A DNA stretch of 64,000 nucleotides from Paenibacillus cremeus (GTDB taxonomy: Bacteria; Bacillota; Bacilli; Paenibacillales; NBRC-103111). Positions 39,812 to 50,347 of the stretch are shown here, piece after piece. The position numbers and the translations under genes are program-made. The DNA lies in assembly GCF_007786445.1 (NCBI RefSeq), contig NZ_VNJI01000012.1:99129-163128 (forward strand), given 5' to 3'. Below the pieces are notes generated by a model. The model saw only the letters and a program-made list of their open reading frames with translations. It ran no database searches and was not told the origin of the DNA. How positions within the stretch are numbered: the first letter of the stretch is position 1; each line of letters starts with the position of its first letter.

Positions 39812-41012
39812 TTAGTAAATCCTTTCTTTGAAATCCTTTACTATTTAAGAAGCTAATAATTCGTTGTGCAGTTTTGGACCAAGTGTAATATTCTTCAACA
39901 TATTTTTTACCATTTGCAGCCAAATCATTTCTCATCTGCGGATTATCAATTAACTGAGAAACTATTTTCTCAAAAGCAGTGTAATCTTTATAATACATCC
40001 CGCCTTGACTACGATCACAATGTCCCTTTGTGACAGCACAATGCTCATGTACGATAACTGGAATATTGCATAACCAACTCTCCATAATTACAATCGAAAA
40101 GCTTTCCATAAGCGATGGCTGTACTAATGCTGTAGCACCAGCAATTGCATCATATTTCTCTTCGTCACTTACTTCTCCGATATGAATAATATTTTTTGAG
40201 GCCTTCATAGTTTGAATAATTTGTTCTTCCCCTTTTCCAACAAAAACAAGCTTTATGTCACTTGGGTTATTTTCAATATACTGATTAAAAAGTTGTATGA
40301 GCTGAGGTACATTCTTCCCAGATACCTGTCTCCCTACATAAATAAAATAATCTTCATTTATTCCAAATTTGTTTCTAAAATTATTAGCATTCGGGATATA
40401 ACCGACTTCTACACCACCACCTGAAACCACCGTCGAATCCTGATCTAAATTATACAGCTTAGAAGAAAAATCAAGTTCTTCAATTGTATTAAGAAGCAGA
40501 CCTTTAACTCGGCTAAACATATCTCCGATCGATTTAAAATAAGCCATTTCTTCATCATGTAAGCATGGAATAATGAAGGTATTTTCAGGTCGAAGTCTGC
40601 TTCCCCAATAGGTTGTTCCAGTTAAATAAGGAATAAACAAGAAAATATATTGATCACCGAAATTTGTAATAAAATTATATAATTCATCACTATTAACTGT
40701 TTCATGCATTAATTGCATTTCTTCTACATAGCTTAATGTCTCACCATGAATCATTTTCCCCATGAGTTCATCATACAATACTTTATTTCGCTTTCTCAGA
40801 GAAAACCTTCTAACTAAAAGTTCATCAATTATTGTTTGACCTTGTTCATAGAAATCCGATCCCCAATCCCAAAATGAGTCCTTACCACAAGTAGTAAGAA
40901 CTTCCACTTGGCATCCTGCATCTTGTAAGCTTTTTGCAATGCCCCCTGCAAATCTTTCTGCTCCACCGGATATATTATCACTAAACCATGGAGTAACAAT
41001 TCCAATTTTCAT
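39795..41012 (-). CDS. GT4-family glycosyltransferase
   Basis: 405 residues, GT-B fold. N-terminus GIVTPWFSDNISGGAERFAG; donor domain with FIYVGRQVSGKNVPQLIQLF, then VGKGEEQIIQTM and SLMESFSIVIMESWLCNIPVIV. The donor and linkage are unknown. Neighbours are the methyltransferase upstream (12-bp gap) and the fused GT4 downstream (overlap), so it is within the rhamnan-type operon. GAGGGG precedes the ATG. Confidence 0.9.
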   Translation of the reverse strand: MKIGIVTPWFSDNISGGAERFAGGIAKSLQDAGCQVEVLTTCGKDSFWDWGSDFYEQGQTIIDELLVRRFSLRKRNKVLYDELMGKMIHGETLSYVEEMQLMHETVNSDELYNFITNFGDQYIFLFIPYLTGTTYWGSRLRPENTFIIPCLHDEEMAYFKSIGDMFSRVKGLLLNTIEELDFSSKLYNLDQDSTVVSGGGVEVGYIPNANNFRNKFGINEDYFIYVGRQVSGKNVPQLIQLFNQYIENNPSDIKLVFVGKGEEQIIQTMKASKNIIHIGEVSDEEKYDAIAGATALVQPSLMESFSIVIMESWLCNIPVIVHEHCAVTKGHCDRSQGGMYYKDYTAFEKIVSQLIDNPQMRNDLAANGKKYVEEYYTWSKTAQRIISFLNSKGFQRKDLLNENTN

Positions 41013-41023
41013 AAACTAACCCC

Positions 41024-42223
41024 TCATTGTTTCGATAAAATAAGAGAGAAATTATAATATTGTTGAGGATCAGTACCTTCAATTGGTTCACTTAAATAAG
41101 AATTCTCAATAGCAAATCCAACATCGGCCGCTAAATATTTATAGGTTTCATGAAACATTGGCTTTTCATGTGTTGGATCTAAGTAGTAAAGATTATGCAT
41201 TACATGTGGCGAACTTGTATTAGGCGTTTCGATTACAAGGACACCGTCATGAGTTAGTTTATCGAAACATAGCTTAAGAAATTTAATCTTTGTAGGAGAG
41301 GGCAGATGTTCAATGACATGACCAGTAAAAATTCCTCCTACACTATTATTTGGCAATTTCTCTAAATAACCTAAAGCATCAGCGGTGTAGGCAGATAACC
41401 CTTTATCTTTACAGATTTTTATTAATTCGGTATCCGTATCGATTCCAACACTAGGAATATTATGGTCACGCAGTAGTTCCATGAAGTAACCTTTTCCACA
41501 ACCAATATCTAGAACATAATTTTTATTTTTAAAGTAATGAATATATTGTGCATAAATTCTTCTTACTGTTTCACGGTCTGCACTAAATTGTTCAGCAAAT
41601 TTGGAATAATCAAAATCAAGAAAAGTACTTTTCTTAATTTCATCCATTACTAAATTAATTTTAGCCTCCAAATTAATTGTATGACTAGCTGCTGCTTCAT
41701 CCAATTTCGATATCATATCTTGCTGTAATTCAGTATGGTTCGATCTTATATCAGTGATAACAGAAGTTAATTGGGTGATTTGTGCTTCCAATTCATTGTT
41801 TTTATTTATTAAATGAAAAATTAATTTCTGTTGATCATTAGCAATTTCAGTAATAGAATTTAATCCAAACCAAATATCTTTATTTAAATGTTTTTGCTGA
41901 TTTACAAAAGTATCTGCATACCATTTTGTAAATAGTCTTGCACCCAATCTTCTGAGTGGCACAATAATTTTTCCTAACAATTTAAATCTGGAAACCAAGT
42001 GAGGTTCTAAAAAAGCAACTGGTATATTAGGAGTGATTCTATATTGCAATCTTTTTAAACCTATTTGTAGAGCAGCTATAGTTTGTGAAAGCTCTCCATT
42101 GTTAAAATTAACTTGAATTTCCTCTTGTTGCTCTAATTTGAGTTCCTCTGTCGTTTTCTTTTTAGCACGTACTCCGTTTCTAATTTGATTCATAATAAAT
42201 GCTGGAGTAATTTTGCTAGACAT
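41024..42223 (-). CDS. SAM methyltransferase with a coiled coil, possible glycan chain terminator
   Basis: 399 residues. The C-terminal half (about 225-399) is a class I SAM methyltransferase: VLDIGCGKGYFMELLRDH, SVGIDTDTELIKICKDKG, FTGHVIEHLPSPTKIKFLKL. Before it, residues about 125-215 are predicted coiled coil (LIFHLINKNNELEAQITQL, DMISKLDEAAASHT). The gene lies directly upstream-adjacent to Wzt. In ABC-exported polysaccharides a methyltransferase with a coiled-coil ruler (WbdD) caps the chain and sets its length; the same function is an inference here. The ATG at 42223 has AGAGGTGG upstream. Confidence 0.82.
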   Translation of the reverse strand: MSSKITPAFIMNQIRNGVRAKKKTTEELKLEQQEEIQVNFNNGELSQTIAALQIGLKRLQYRITPNIPVAFLEPHLVSRFKLLGKIIVPLRRLGARLFTKWYADTFVNQQKHLNKDIWFGLNSITEIANDQQKLIFHLINKNNELEAQITQLTSVITDIRSNHTELQQDMISKLDEAAASHTINLEAKINLVMDEIKKSTFLDFDYSKFAEQFSADRETVRRIYAQYIHYFKNKNYVLDIGCGKGYFMELLRDHNIPSVGIDTDTELIKICKDKGLSAYTADALGYLEKLPNNSVGGIFTGHVIEHLPSPTKIKFLKLCFDKLTHDGVLVIETPNTSSPHVMHNLYYLDPTHEKPMFHETYKYLAADVGFAIENSYLSEPIEGTDPQQYYNFSLILSKQ

Positions 42224-42233
42224 ATTACCACCT

Positions 42234-43502
42234 CTAACCTCTTTGTACTTCATGAATCCATTCATGATTTATTCTCGCTATGCCGACGTCATTTACAAGA
42301 CTCGAAACTTTAAACGAATATAATTTATCATGATAATCAAATTGCGTTCCATTTGGATCAGATGCTCCGACACTTAATAAATAACTTCCTGCAATTAATT
42401 CAATGGAAGGTATGTTAAAAATAATTTTCCCAAAAGAATTTTCGTCTAAGAAATCGATTTTGAAATGATCTATAAAAGTATTTGTTCCATAGCAATGCCT
42501 GTTATCTATTGTATGAATTGCACAACCAAATACAGGTTTTTTTATATTCGCGTTCACTTTATAACTAATATGGATTTGCATTGGTTCTCCACTTAAAAAA
42601 CTAAGCTTGGAGATACTGTTCTCATTAGTAATATCGACATGAATAATTTCGATTTGTTTATTTCCCCATCGTCCCTCAGTTTCTTCTACAGAATTTTTTT
42701 GCCCTTCACTTTTTTCAATAATTGTAATTTCATTTTCCTTATCTTTATTTTCATCAATTAAACGTTCGTTTTCTTGTTCTGAGAGGTAGCTTAAATATTG
42801 ATCTATTATTTTTTTTGGTTCTCCATCACCCCATACTTTTGATTTATTAATCCATATTACTCTGTCGCAAAGTTTTTGCACAGCTCCGAGATCATGTGAA
42901 ACAAATACAATAGTAGTACCTTTATTTTTCAGCCTTAATAATTGATCCATACATTTCTGCTGAAATGCTGCATCGCCAACTGCTAGAACTTCATCTATTA
43001 ATAAAATATCCGGCTCAACCATAATTGCAACCGAAAAAGCTAATCGCATATACATCCCCGATGAATAACTTCTCACAGGATTTTCTATATAATGCTTTAA
43101 TTCTGAAAATGAAATTATCTGATCAAGTTTCGCTTTTATTTCCTTCTTACTTAGACCCAGAATTGCCGCGTTCATAAAAATATTTTCTCTTCCCGTAAAA
43201 TCAGGGTGAAAACCAGCTCCTAATTCCAACAAACTGGATACTTTTCCTTCTATATCAATAGATCCTTTATCTGCATACAAAATACCGGTTAAAAGCTTTA
43301 ATAAAGTGCTTTTACCTGAACCATTTCTTCCAATTAAACCAACCGTTTCACCTTTTTTAATGCCAAGAGAGATACTATCGAGCGCGGTGTAAACTTCAAA
43401 TTTACTTTTTCTTCCATTAACAATGCGCTCTTTAAGAGTAGCTGCTCGTTCTTTATAAATTTTGAAAGATTTTGATACCTCAGAAACAGAGATAATATTC
43501 AT
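42234..43502 (-). CDS. wzt: Polysaccharide ABC exporter ATPase with C-terminal recognition domain (Wzt)
   Basis: 422 residues. ATPase domain (1-240): LIGRNGSGKSTLLKLLTG, RSYSSGMYMRLAFSVAIM (signature in the variant form usual for Wzt/TagH), PDILLIDEVLAVGDAAF, and SHDLGAVQKLC. An additional domain of about 150 residues (about 270-422; EIIHVDITNENSISKL, VFGCAIHTIDNRHCYGTNTF) is the Wzt C-terminal immunoglobulin-like domain that binds the finished, capped chain end. Presence of this domain implies that the polymer is completed and terminated in the cytoplasm before export. AAAGGTGG precedes the ATG at 43502. Confidence 0.92.
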   Translation of the reverse strand: MNIISVSEVSKSFKIYKERAATLKERIVNGRKSKFEVYTALDSISLGIKKGETVGLIGRNGSGKSTLLKLLTGILYADKGSIDIEGKVSSLLELGAGFHPDFTGRENIFMNAAILGLSKKEIKAKLDQIISFSELKHYIENPVRSYSSGMYMRLAFSVAIMVEPDILLIDEVLAVGDAAFQQKCMDQLLRLKNKGTTIVFVSHDLGAVQKLCDRVIWINKSKVWGDGEPKKIIDQYLSYLSEQENERLIDENKDKENEITIIEKSEGQKNSVEETEGRWGNKQIEIIHVDITNENSISKLSFLSGEPMQIHISYKVNANIKKPVFGCAIHTIDNRHCYGTNTFIDHFKIDFLDENSFGKIIFNIPSIELIAGSYLLSVGASDPNGTQFDYHDKLYSFKVSSLVNDVGIARINHEWIHEVQRG

Positions 43503-43515
43503 GAAAGTACCACCT

Positions 43516-44292
43516 TTATATTTCTTCAGCAAAATTGCGACTTAACTTCTTAAAGATATAGAAACCGGCAAAGAGTAATATAAATGAAATAATAGTAATT
43601 TTAATTAAAGAAAGTGCATCTGGAAATTTATTATAAAAAAACACATCGTGAAAACTATCTATAATTATTTTCATTGGATTATAGTCGAAAATAAATTTCA
43701 CTTCTTGTGGAATCATACTAGAAGTAAAAACTATCGGAGTAAGATAAAACCAAACCATTGTAATAATCCCTAAAATATGCTCTAAGTCCCTAAAATAAAC
43801 ATTGAGACTTGAAACAATTAACGTAATGGCAAAAGTAAAAATAAAATAAATTGCAAGAATAACCGGAAATAATAGCAGTGGTAATCCTAATTGTATTTTA
43901 TTAAATATAAGAATAGGAAATAAGATTAGCAAACTGAAAAAGTAGTTAATAGCACCACCGATTACTACTGAAAGAGGCAGAATTTCCTTTGGGAAATATA
44001 TTTTTTTCACTAAACCGGCGTTACGTATAATTACACCAGCGCTTGAAAGAACAGCCTGATTAATAAGAAACCATGAAATTAAACCAATAAATAAATACGA
44101 AGTGTAATTTTCCATTTCAATCCGAACAATATATTTGAAAACAATTGAGTAGACCAATAACATTAACAGAGGATTTAGCAATGTCCAAAAAAAACCAAAG
44201 AAAGACCCCTTATAACGTGTTCTTAAATCTGTAAGCACTAAGCTTTCAAGCATTTGTCTGTATTGATAAATTTCTTTTATTTTACTAATCAT
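43516..44292 (-). CDS. wzm: Polysaccharide ABC exporter permease (Wzm)
   Basis: 258 residues with six membrane segments in the ABC-2 arrangement: the cytoplasmic N-terminus has VLTDLRTRYKGSFFGFFWTL, then segments including LLMLLVYSIVFKYIV and FFSLLILFPILIFN. The motif LRTRYKGSxxGxxW is the signature of TagG/Wzm exporters of teichoic acid and O-polysaccharide. With Wzt it exports an undecaprenyl-diphosphate-linked polymer. The start overlaps the end of the rmd gene by eight bases. Confidence 0.92.
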   Translation of the reverse strand: MISKIKEIYQYRQMLESLVLTDLRTRYKGSFFGFFWTLLNPLLMLLVYSIVFKYIVRIEMENYTSYLFIGLISWFLINQAVLSSAGVIIRNAGLVKKIYFPKEILPLSVVIGGAINYFFSLLILFPILIFNKIQLGLPLLLFPVILAIYFIFTFAITLIVSSLNVYFRDLEHILGIITMVWFYLTPIVFTSSMIPQEVKFIFDYNPMKIIIDSFHDVFFYNKFPDALSLIKITIISFILLFAGFYIFKKLSRNFAEEI

Positions 44293-45271
44293 GAATTTGT
44301 TTCCCCTTGACTTGTGTTTCCATCGTTTGGATTCTCCAATAATTCAATATATCTCTTAGTGAATCATTTAAAGAGATTATTGGTGACCACCTTGTCTCTT
44401 GAATTAACAATTTGGCATCTCCGTAATAAAGAGGGAAATCTGACGGTCTCATTTTTGATTCTTCTCTAATCACTTCGATACTACTGAACGAACTCATTGC
44501 TAATAATTTATTAAGAACTTCCTGTATTGATACAGGTGTATTAGAACAAACATTGTATATTTGTCCAAATCCCCCAAAGTTTACAATCAATTCGTACGCC
44601 TTTACAATATCTCTAACATCTGTAAAATCTCGTTTCGCATCTAAATTTCCAACTTTAATTAATGGATTTAATATTCCAGATTCTATTTCTGCTATTTGTT
44701 TCGCTAAATCTGAAGTAACAAAACCAAGGCTTTGTCCTGGTCCAATATGATTAAACGGACGAATATGAATGACCTTCATCGAATATGATCTATGATAATG
44801 TTGGGCAAGCATACTAACAGTAGCCTTGGATATTCCATAGGGGCTTATTGGTCGCAACTGTGTTTTCTCGGAGATAGGCATCTCATCAGATTTGACATCG
44901 CCATATTCTTCAGATGATCCAACAGTTAATACTCTTACTGTTTCTTTAATAACACTATCTTTAACTGCTTCCAATAAATTTAATGTCATCATGATATTTG
45001 CCTCAAAAGTAAAAGGCTTATTCTCCCATGAATCTTTTACAGAGCTTTGTCCTGCAAGATGAAAGATAAAGTTAGGTTGAAGAGTATTTAGCAATAACAA
45101 AACCTCTGCCTTAGAGGTTAATTCAAGAGGGTAAACTTTAATAAAATCACTATTAAACAAAACGGGGGAACTCTGACGAGTTGTCCCCCAAACTTCATAT
45201 CCTTTATTTATTAGATGAGATGCAAGATACTTCGCCACAAAACCAGTAGCGCCTGTAATCAAAGCTTTCAT
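44285..45271 (-). CDS. rmd: GDP-6-deoxy-D-mannose reductase (GDP-D-rhamnose forming)
   Basis: 328 residues, extended SDR. ALITGATGFVAKYLASHL (NAD(P) site), VGSSEEYGDVKSDE, SPYGISKATVSMLAQHYH (Tyr-Lys) and PFNHIGPGQSLGFVTSDLA, the block typical of Rmd rather than of Gmd. It reduces GDP-4-keto-6-deoxy-D-mannose to GDP-D-rhamnose. It follows gmd directly, completing the pathway from GDP-mannose. A fucose-type epimerase-reductase (Fcl) is less likely because the GPGQ...GF block favours Rmd. Confidence 0.85.
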   Translation of the reverse strand: MKALITGATGFVAKYLASHLINKGYEVWGTTRQSSPVLFNSDFIKVYPLELTSKAEVLLLLNTLQPNFIFHLAGQSSVKDSWENKPFTFEANIMMTLNLLEAVKDSVIKETVRVLTVGSSEEYGDVKSDEMPISEKTQLRPISPYGISKATVSMLAQHYHRSYSMKVIHIRPFNHIGPGQSLGFVTSDLAKQIAEIESGILNPLIKVGNLDAKRDFTDVRDIVKAYELIVNFGGFGQIYNVCSNTPVSIQEVLNKLLAMSSFSSIEVIREESKMRPSDFPLYYGDAKLLIQETRWSPIISLNDSLRDILNYWRIQTMETQVKGKQIHD

Positions 45272-45298
45272 AAAACAAACCGCCTTTTTGCGTGTTGT

Positions 45299-46273
<975 letters not shown>

Positions 46274-46291
46274 TTAAATGATAATAGGTTT

Positions 46292-47368
46292 TTATAAATA
46301 TTTATCAAGCTTTTGCATTCTTAATTCTTTGAGAAGAAGCTTTACCTCTTGGGCTTTATCCTTGGTGCAGATTAAAGTGACATCTTCTGTATCAACTATA
46401 ATTAGATCTTCAATGCCTAGTGTTGCTATCAATTTCCCATTGCTTTCAATAATACATCGTTTCGTATCAATATTAAGAATATTCCCTTTAATTACATTCC
46501 CATTCTCGTCTCGATCATTGATCCGATCTAGTGCCGTCCAGCTTCCTACATCATCCCAGCCAAAAATACATGGAATTACGTAAATATTATTTACTTTTTC
46601 CATAATACCGTAATCAATCGATTGATCCGGCATTTTTTTAAATTCTGATCTAATGACTTCGTTTCGTGATTCAAGCTTAAATCCAGCTTTCATCGTTTCA
46701 AGGACATCATGCATTTCAGGCATTAATTTCTGAATATACTTCCTTATAACCGATACTTTCCAAATAAAAATTCCACTGTTCCAGAAAAAATTCCCTGAAT
46801 CTAAATAATTTTGCGCTGTTTCAAGATTTGGTTTTTCTACAAACTTATTTACTTTATGCACTTCCAAATCATTAAGCAATTCAATTTGTTTTGTACTCTC
46901 GATATAACCATAACCTGTTTCTGGATAGGTTGGTTTGATGCCAAGCGTGACGAGGTTGTCTTCCTTTTCAGCAACTTCTACAGCTGTTTCCAGAATTCTA
47001 ATGAAGCCCTCTTCGTTTTCAATAATGTGATCGGAAGGCAAAACAACCATTGTGCTATCCGGAAACTTTTCTTCAATAACTATAGAAGCCAAACCTACGC
47101 ATGGAGCAGTGTTTCTACCGATTGGCTCAATAATAATATTTTCATATGGTAAATTGGGAAGCTGTGCATGGATAAGTTCAGCATATAATTCGTTTGTTAC
47201 TATAAAAATTTGACTTATATCTATTAATTTTTCTAAGCGATCTATAGTTTGTTGAATCATCGATTTATTGCCGGATATATTCAGAAATTGCTTGGGCAAG
47301 TGCGTTCGACTTTTTGGCCAAAACCGCTCACCTTTTCCACCAGCCATAATTACTGCAGTAATGGTCAT
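46292..47368 (-). CDS. manC: Mannose-1-phosphate guanylyltransferase
   Basis: 358 residues, the monofunctional form without the isomerase domain of ManC/AlgA. VIMAGGKGERFWPKSRTHLP (nucleotide-binding and pyrophosphorylase motif), QFLNISGNKSMIQQTIDRL, VVLPSDHIIENEEGFIRIL, FVEKPNLETAQNYLDSG and FFWNSGIFIWKVS are clear. It makes GDP-mannose, the substrate of Gmd. As the first gene of the leftward operon it follows an AT-rich intergenic region; the ATG at 47368 has GGAGG seven bases upstream. Confidence 0.95.
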   Translation of the reverse strand: MTITAVIMAGGKGERFWPKSRTHLPKQFLNISGNKSMIQQTIDRLEKLIDISQIFIVTNELYAELIHAQLPNLPYENIIIEPIGRNTAPCVGLASIVIEEKFPDSTMVVLPSDHIIENEEGFIRILETAVEVAEKEDNLVTLGIKPTYPETGYGYIESTKQIELLNDLEVHKVNKFVEKPNLETAQNYLDSGNFFWNSGIFIWKVSVIRKYIQKLMPEMHDVLETMKAGFKLESRNEVIRSEFKKMPDQSIDYGIMEKVNNIYVIPCIFGWDDVGSWTALDRINDRDENGNVIKGNILNIDTKRCIIESNGKLIATLGIEDLIIVDTEDVTLICTKDKAQEVKLLLKELRMQKLDKYL

Positions 47369-47564
47369 TTTTTCGCCTCCAAATTCTCTGACTTTCTGAC
47401 AAAATTCATCATTTAGTTTAATTATAATATTATAGCCTAACAATTTGCGACAAAGCAACGATTCTGGAATTAAATGTTTCTTTAAGTCTTTATTATCTAG
47501 TATAATGAAATAAAATTTATTTTCCGCACAAAACTCACCATTATTATGTTATCAATCAATTAAA

Positions 47565-47594
47565 TTGCAAGCTAGTCTATAAAAATGGTAATAT
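47565..47594 (+). promoter_or_regulatory. Candidate promoter of the rightward glycan operon
   Basis: The 298 bp between the divergent manC and initiating-transferase genes is AT-rich and holds no gene. TTGCAA (47565-47570), an 18-bp spacer and TAATAT (47589-47594) form a plausible rightward promoter; other AT-rich choices nearby cannot be excluded. Confidence 0.4.
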
Positions 47595-47666
47595 ATTAAG
47601 TTGATTATTCGAATCTATAATACTAATATTTTAATATGAAGATGTCGAATGGTTGGAGGTTTTGTT

Positions 47667-49166
47667 GTGAATTACAATTTTGCTTCTTCAAAAGCAAAAA
47701 CAAATTTTTTTGAACCAACATTAGAAATTAATAAAAAAATCGGTGCTAAAAAGTATTATACTTCCTTACTGGCTGGTTCTTTTATTTTAATTGAAGTATT
47801 AGCATTAGCTTTTATTTTCTTCTATTTGTTCGAATACCGCATTTCTCAAGAATTTGATCTTACCTTCCAATTGTTCAATATTCATTCACCGCGTTTTTTC
47901 AGCTATTCAATATTCTTTTTGATTTCGATACTTGTCTATTATATGTTTGTTTATCGGTATCGAATATATTACTTTCGATCTCAATCTGGACTTGCGGATG
48001 AATTATTTAAAATGATCAAAGCATTTTCCTTTGCTATTTTGATTGCAATTGGAATAAGCTTCACTCTAAAAATTGTTGACTATTCACGATTTGTCATTGT
48101 AAGTTATTGGATCATTGGAATGACGTTGTGCATTATTATTAGATCGATAAAACGTTATTGCTATATTTATTTGGCGAAGCAAGCTATTGTTAACAAGAAT
48201 GTAATTATTGTTGGCGCTGGTAAATTCGGCAAATCATTAATGGATGAAATATCAAGCTACAGTTATTTAGGCTACAACATTGTCGGCTTTGTTGATGATA
48301 GTGAACAAACGGCATATAAGGATTTTGAATATCTTGGCCCTATCTCAAGCCTAAAAGGAATATTAAACCATACCCTTGTGGAAGAGCTTATTATTACCAT
48401 TCCATCTGAGCGTGATCTCGTAAATAAATTAATTTCTGATTTCAGAAAAATCGATATTAATATCAAAATCATACCCGACCTTTATAATTTAGTAATGAGC
48501 ACGGTGCAAATCGGTAACATTAATTCGTTGCCTGTCGTTACTCTTGTAAAAACGCCAATGAGAGGTTTAGGATTTCTGGTCAAAAGAGCAATCGATATTA
48601 TTGCTTCAGCGATATTAATCATTTTGTTATTCCCAGTATTTTTACTAAGTTCTGCAGCCATTAAGCTTGATTCGTCTGGGAATATTATTTACAAACAAAA
48701 ACGAATAGGCAAAAATGGCAAGCCTTTTCCTATGTATAAATTTCGTTCCATGGTAACGAATGCAGACAAATTATTATTGGAGCTTGCCTCAAAGAATGAA
48801 ATTAATGGGATCGCTTTTAAAATGAAAGAAGATCCTCGTATAACAAAAGTCGGGAGATTTATTCGAAAATATTCGATCGATGAGCTACCGCAATTATTTA
48901 ATGTACTCAAAGGCGATATGAGTCTTGTAGGTCCTCGACCTCCGCTGCCGCACGAAGTCGAGTACTATGGAGATTGGGAATGGAGGCGGCTCGAAGTAAC
49001 TCCAGGGATCACTGGATTATGGCAGGTAAGCGGTCGAAGTGATCTATCCTTCCAGCAATGGATGAACTTGGATATTTATTATATTGAAAACTGGAGTCTT
49101 CCTCTCGACTGTAAAATTCTCCTTAAGACAATTCCAGTTGTTCTTAAGGGTGAAGGAGCATATTAA
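47667..49166 (+). CDS. Polyprenyl glycosyl-1-phosphate transferase (initiating enzyme, WbaP/WcaJ-like)
   Basis: 499 residues. Five membrane segments lie in the first 190 residues, followed by a Rossmann-like domain (NVIIVGAGKFGKSLMDEI), a final membrane helix (about 310-330) and the catalytic domain: VKRAIDIIASAILIILL, KQKRIGKNGKPFPMYKFRSM, YSIDELPQLFNVLKGDMSLV, GPRPPLPHEVEYY. It starts glycan synthesis by moving a hexose 1-phosphate onto undecaprenyl phosphate. The GTG start at 47667 has GGAGG seven bases upstream. The S-layer glycan initiator WsaP is of this type. Confidence 0.92.
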   Translation: MNYNFASSKAKTNFFEPTLEINKKIGAKKYYTSLLAGSFILIEVLALAFIFFYLFEYRISQEFDLTFQLFNIHSPRFFSYSIFFLISILVYYMFVYRYRIYYFRSQSGLADELFKMIKAFSFAILIAIGISFTLKIVDYSRFVIVSYWIIGMTLCIIIRSIKRYCYIYLAKQAIVNKNVIIVGAGKFGKSLMDEISSYSYLGYNIVGFVDDSEQTAYKDFEYLGPISSLKGILNHTLVEELIITIPSERDLVNKLISDFRKIDINIKIIPDLYNLVMSTVQIGNINSLPVVTLVKTPMRGLGFLVKRAIDIIASAILIILLFPVFLLSSAAIKLDSSGNIIYKQKRIGKNGKPFPMYKFRSMVTNADKLLLELASKNEINGIAFKMKEDPRITKVGRFIRKYSIDELPQLFNVLKGDMSLVGPRPPLPHEVEYYGDWEWRRLEVTPGITGLWQVSGRSDLSFQQWMNLDIYYIENWSLPLDCKILLKTIPVVLKGEGAY

Positions 49167-49170
49167 TCAG

Positions 49171-50316
49171 GTGGAGTTATATATTGATGCACAGCCGTTG
49201 CTCGGTCCGCGTACCGGCATTGCCCGCTACGTCGAATGCTTAAGTTCGGTCTTGGCAAGAGATGAACAAATTAACTTATCACTTGCATTTAATCGATTAC
49301 TAAAAGGGGTTAAGGAACCCGAGATTCACCAATATGCACTAGCGACAGGAGCCTCGATCGTAAACAACGTATATCCTTATAAAGTATTGAGACGGCTCTT
49401 CAAGCCCAATTTATTGTATCATGTTCCGTATGATTTATTTTCTAAAAAAGCAGACATTTTTCATGGGACGAATTTTGTTTATACGCCTGTCGTAAAAGGA
49501 AAAACCATTATTACGATTCATGATTTAGCCTATATGAGATTTCCAGAAACGACAAGTCAACGAATTTATTCGCATCATAGTAAATGGGTACCTTACAGTG
49601 CACGACAGTGTGATCACATTATTGCTGATTCACTTCAAACTAAACAAGATATTATCGAGTTACTAAAAATTGAAGAAAGTAAAATCGATGTAATACCCTT
49701 AGCTGCTGACAATCGATTTAAAGTGATTGATGATTTTAATGTTAAACTCATCTTAGAGAAGTATGATCTTCCTAAGGATTATATTTTATTTGTTGGAACT
49801 TTAGAGCCACGTAAAAATCTAACGGGTCTTCTGCAAGCTTATTCAGCTCTTAGAAGAAATTCCGTTGTTGACACGAAGCTTGTCATCGTTGGTACGAAGG
49901 GCTGGAAATTCAGCCCTATATTTCAATTAATTCAAGATCTTGCACTGCAAGAAGACGTCATTTTTACTGGATTTATCGCGGATGAAGATTTGCCAGCTAT
50001 TTATAATGGAGCTAGAATTTTTACCATGCCTTCGATTTATGAGGGATTTGGGCTTCCTATTCTTGAGGCTATGCAGTGTGGTATACCCGTTCTCGGATCG
50101 AATGTATCCTCGTTGCCTGAAATTATCGGAGACAATGGACTTCTCTTGCAGCCAAATGATACAAAGGCGTGGGCAGAAGCCATGTACCGATTATTAACAG
50201 ATCATGAAACTCATGCCACTTTCTCCAACTTATCAATTCAAAGAGCCGAAAACTTTACATGGGAAAAAACAGCACTCGAAACGATGAATATTTATCAAAA
50301 AGTGCTAAGCCGGTAA
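49171..50316 (+). CDS. GT4-family glycosyltransferase
   Basis: 381 residues, GT-B fold. GPRTGIARYVECLSSVL at the N-terminus, TIHDLAYMRFPETTSQRI, FVGTLEPRKNLTGLLQAYSA, IYEGFGLPILEAMQCGIPVL and SSLPEIIGDNGLLLQ. The domain-1 part of the fused GT4 at 37.5-39.8 kb shares this subfamily pattern. GTG start at 49171, four bases after the stop of the initiating transferase, so coupled. It probably adds an early residue of the linker or repeat. Confidence 0.9.
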   Translation: MELYIDAQPLLGPRTGIARYVECLSSVLARDEQINLSLAFNRLLKGVKEPEIHQYALATGASIVNNVYPYKVLRRLFKPNLLYHVPYDLFSKKADIFHGTNFVYTPVVKGKTIITIHDLAYMRFPETTSQRIYSHHSKWVPYSARQCDHIIADSLQTKQDIIELLKIEESKIDVIPLAADNRFKVIDDFNVKLILEKYDLPKDYILFVGTLEPRKNLTGLLQAYSALRRNSVVDTKLVIVGTKGWKFSPIFQLIQDLALQEDVIFTGFIADEDLPAIYNGARIFTMPSIYEGFGLPILEAMQCGIPVLGSNVSSLPEIIGDNGLLLQPNDTKAWAEAMYRLLTDHETHATFSNLSIQRAENFTWEKTALETMNIYQKVLSR

Positions 50317-50347
50317 TCCTAGTAATTCTGTGGAAACGAGGTGGATT

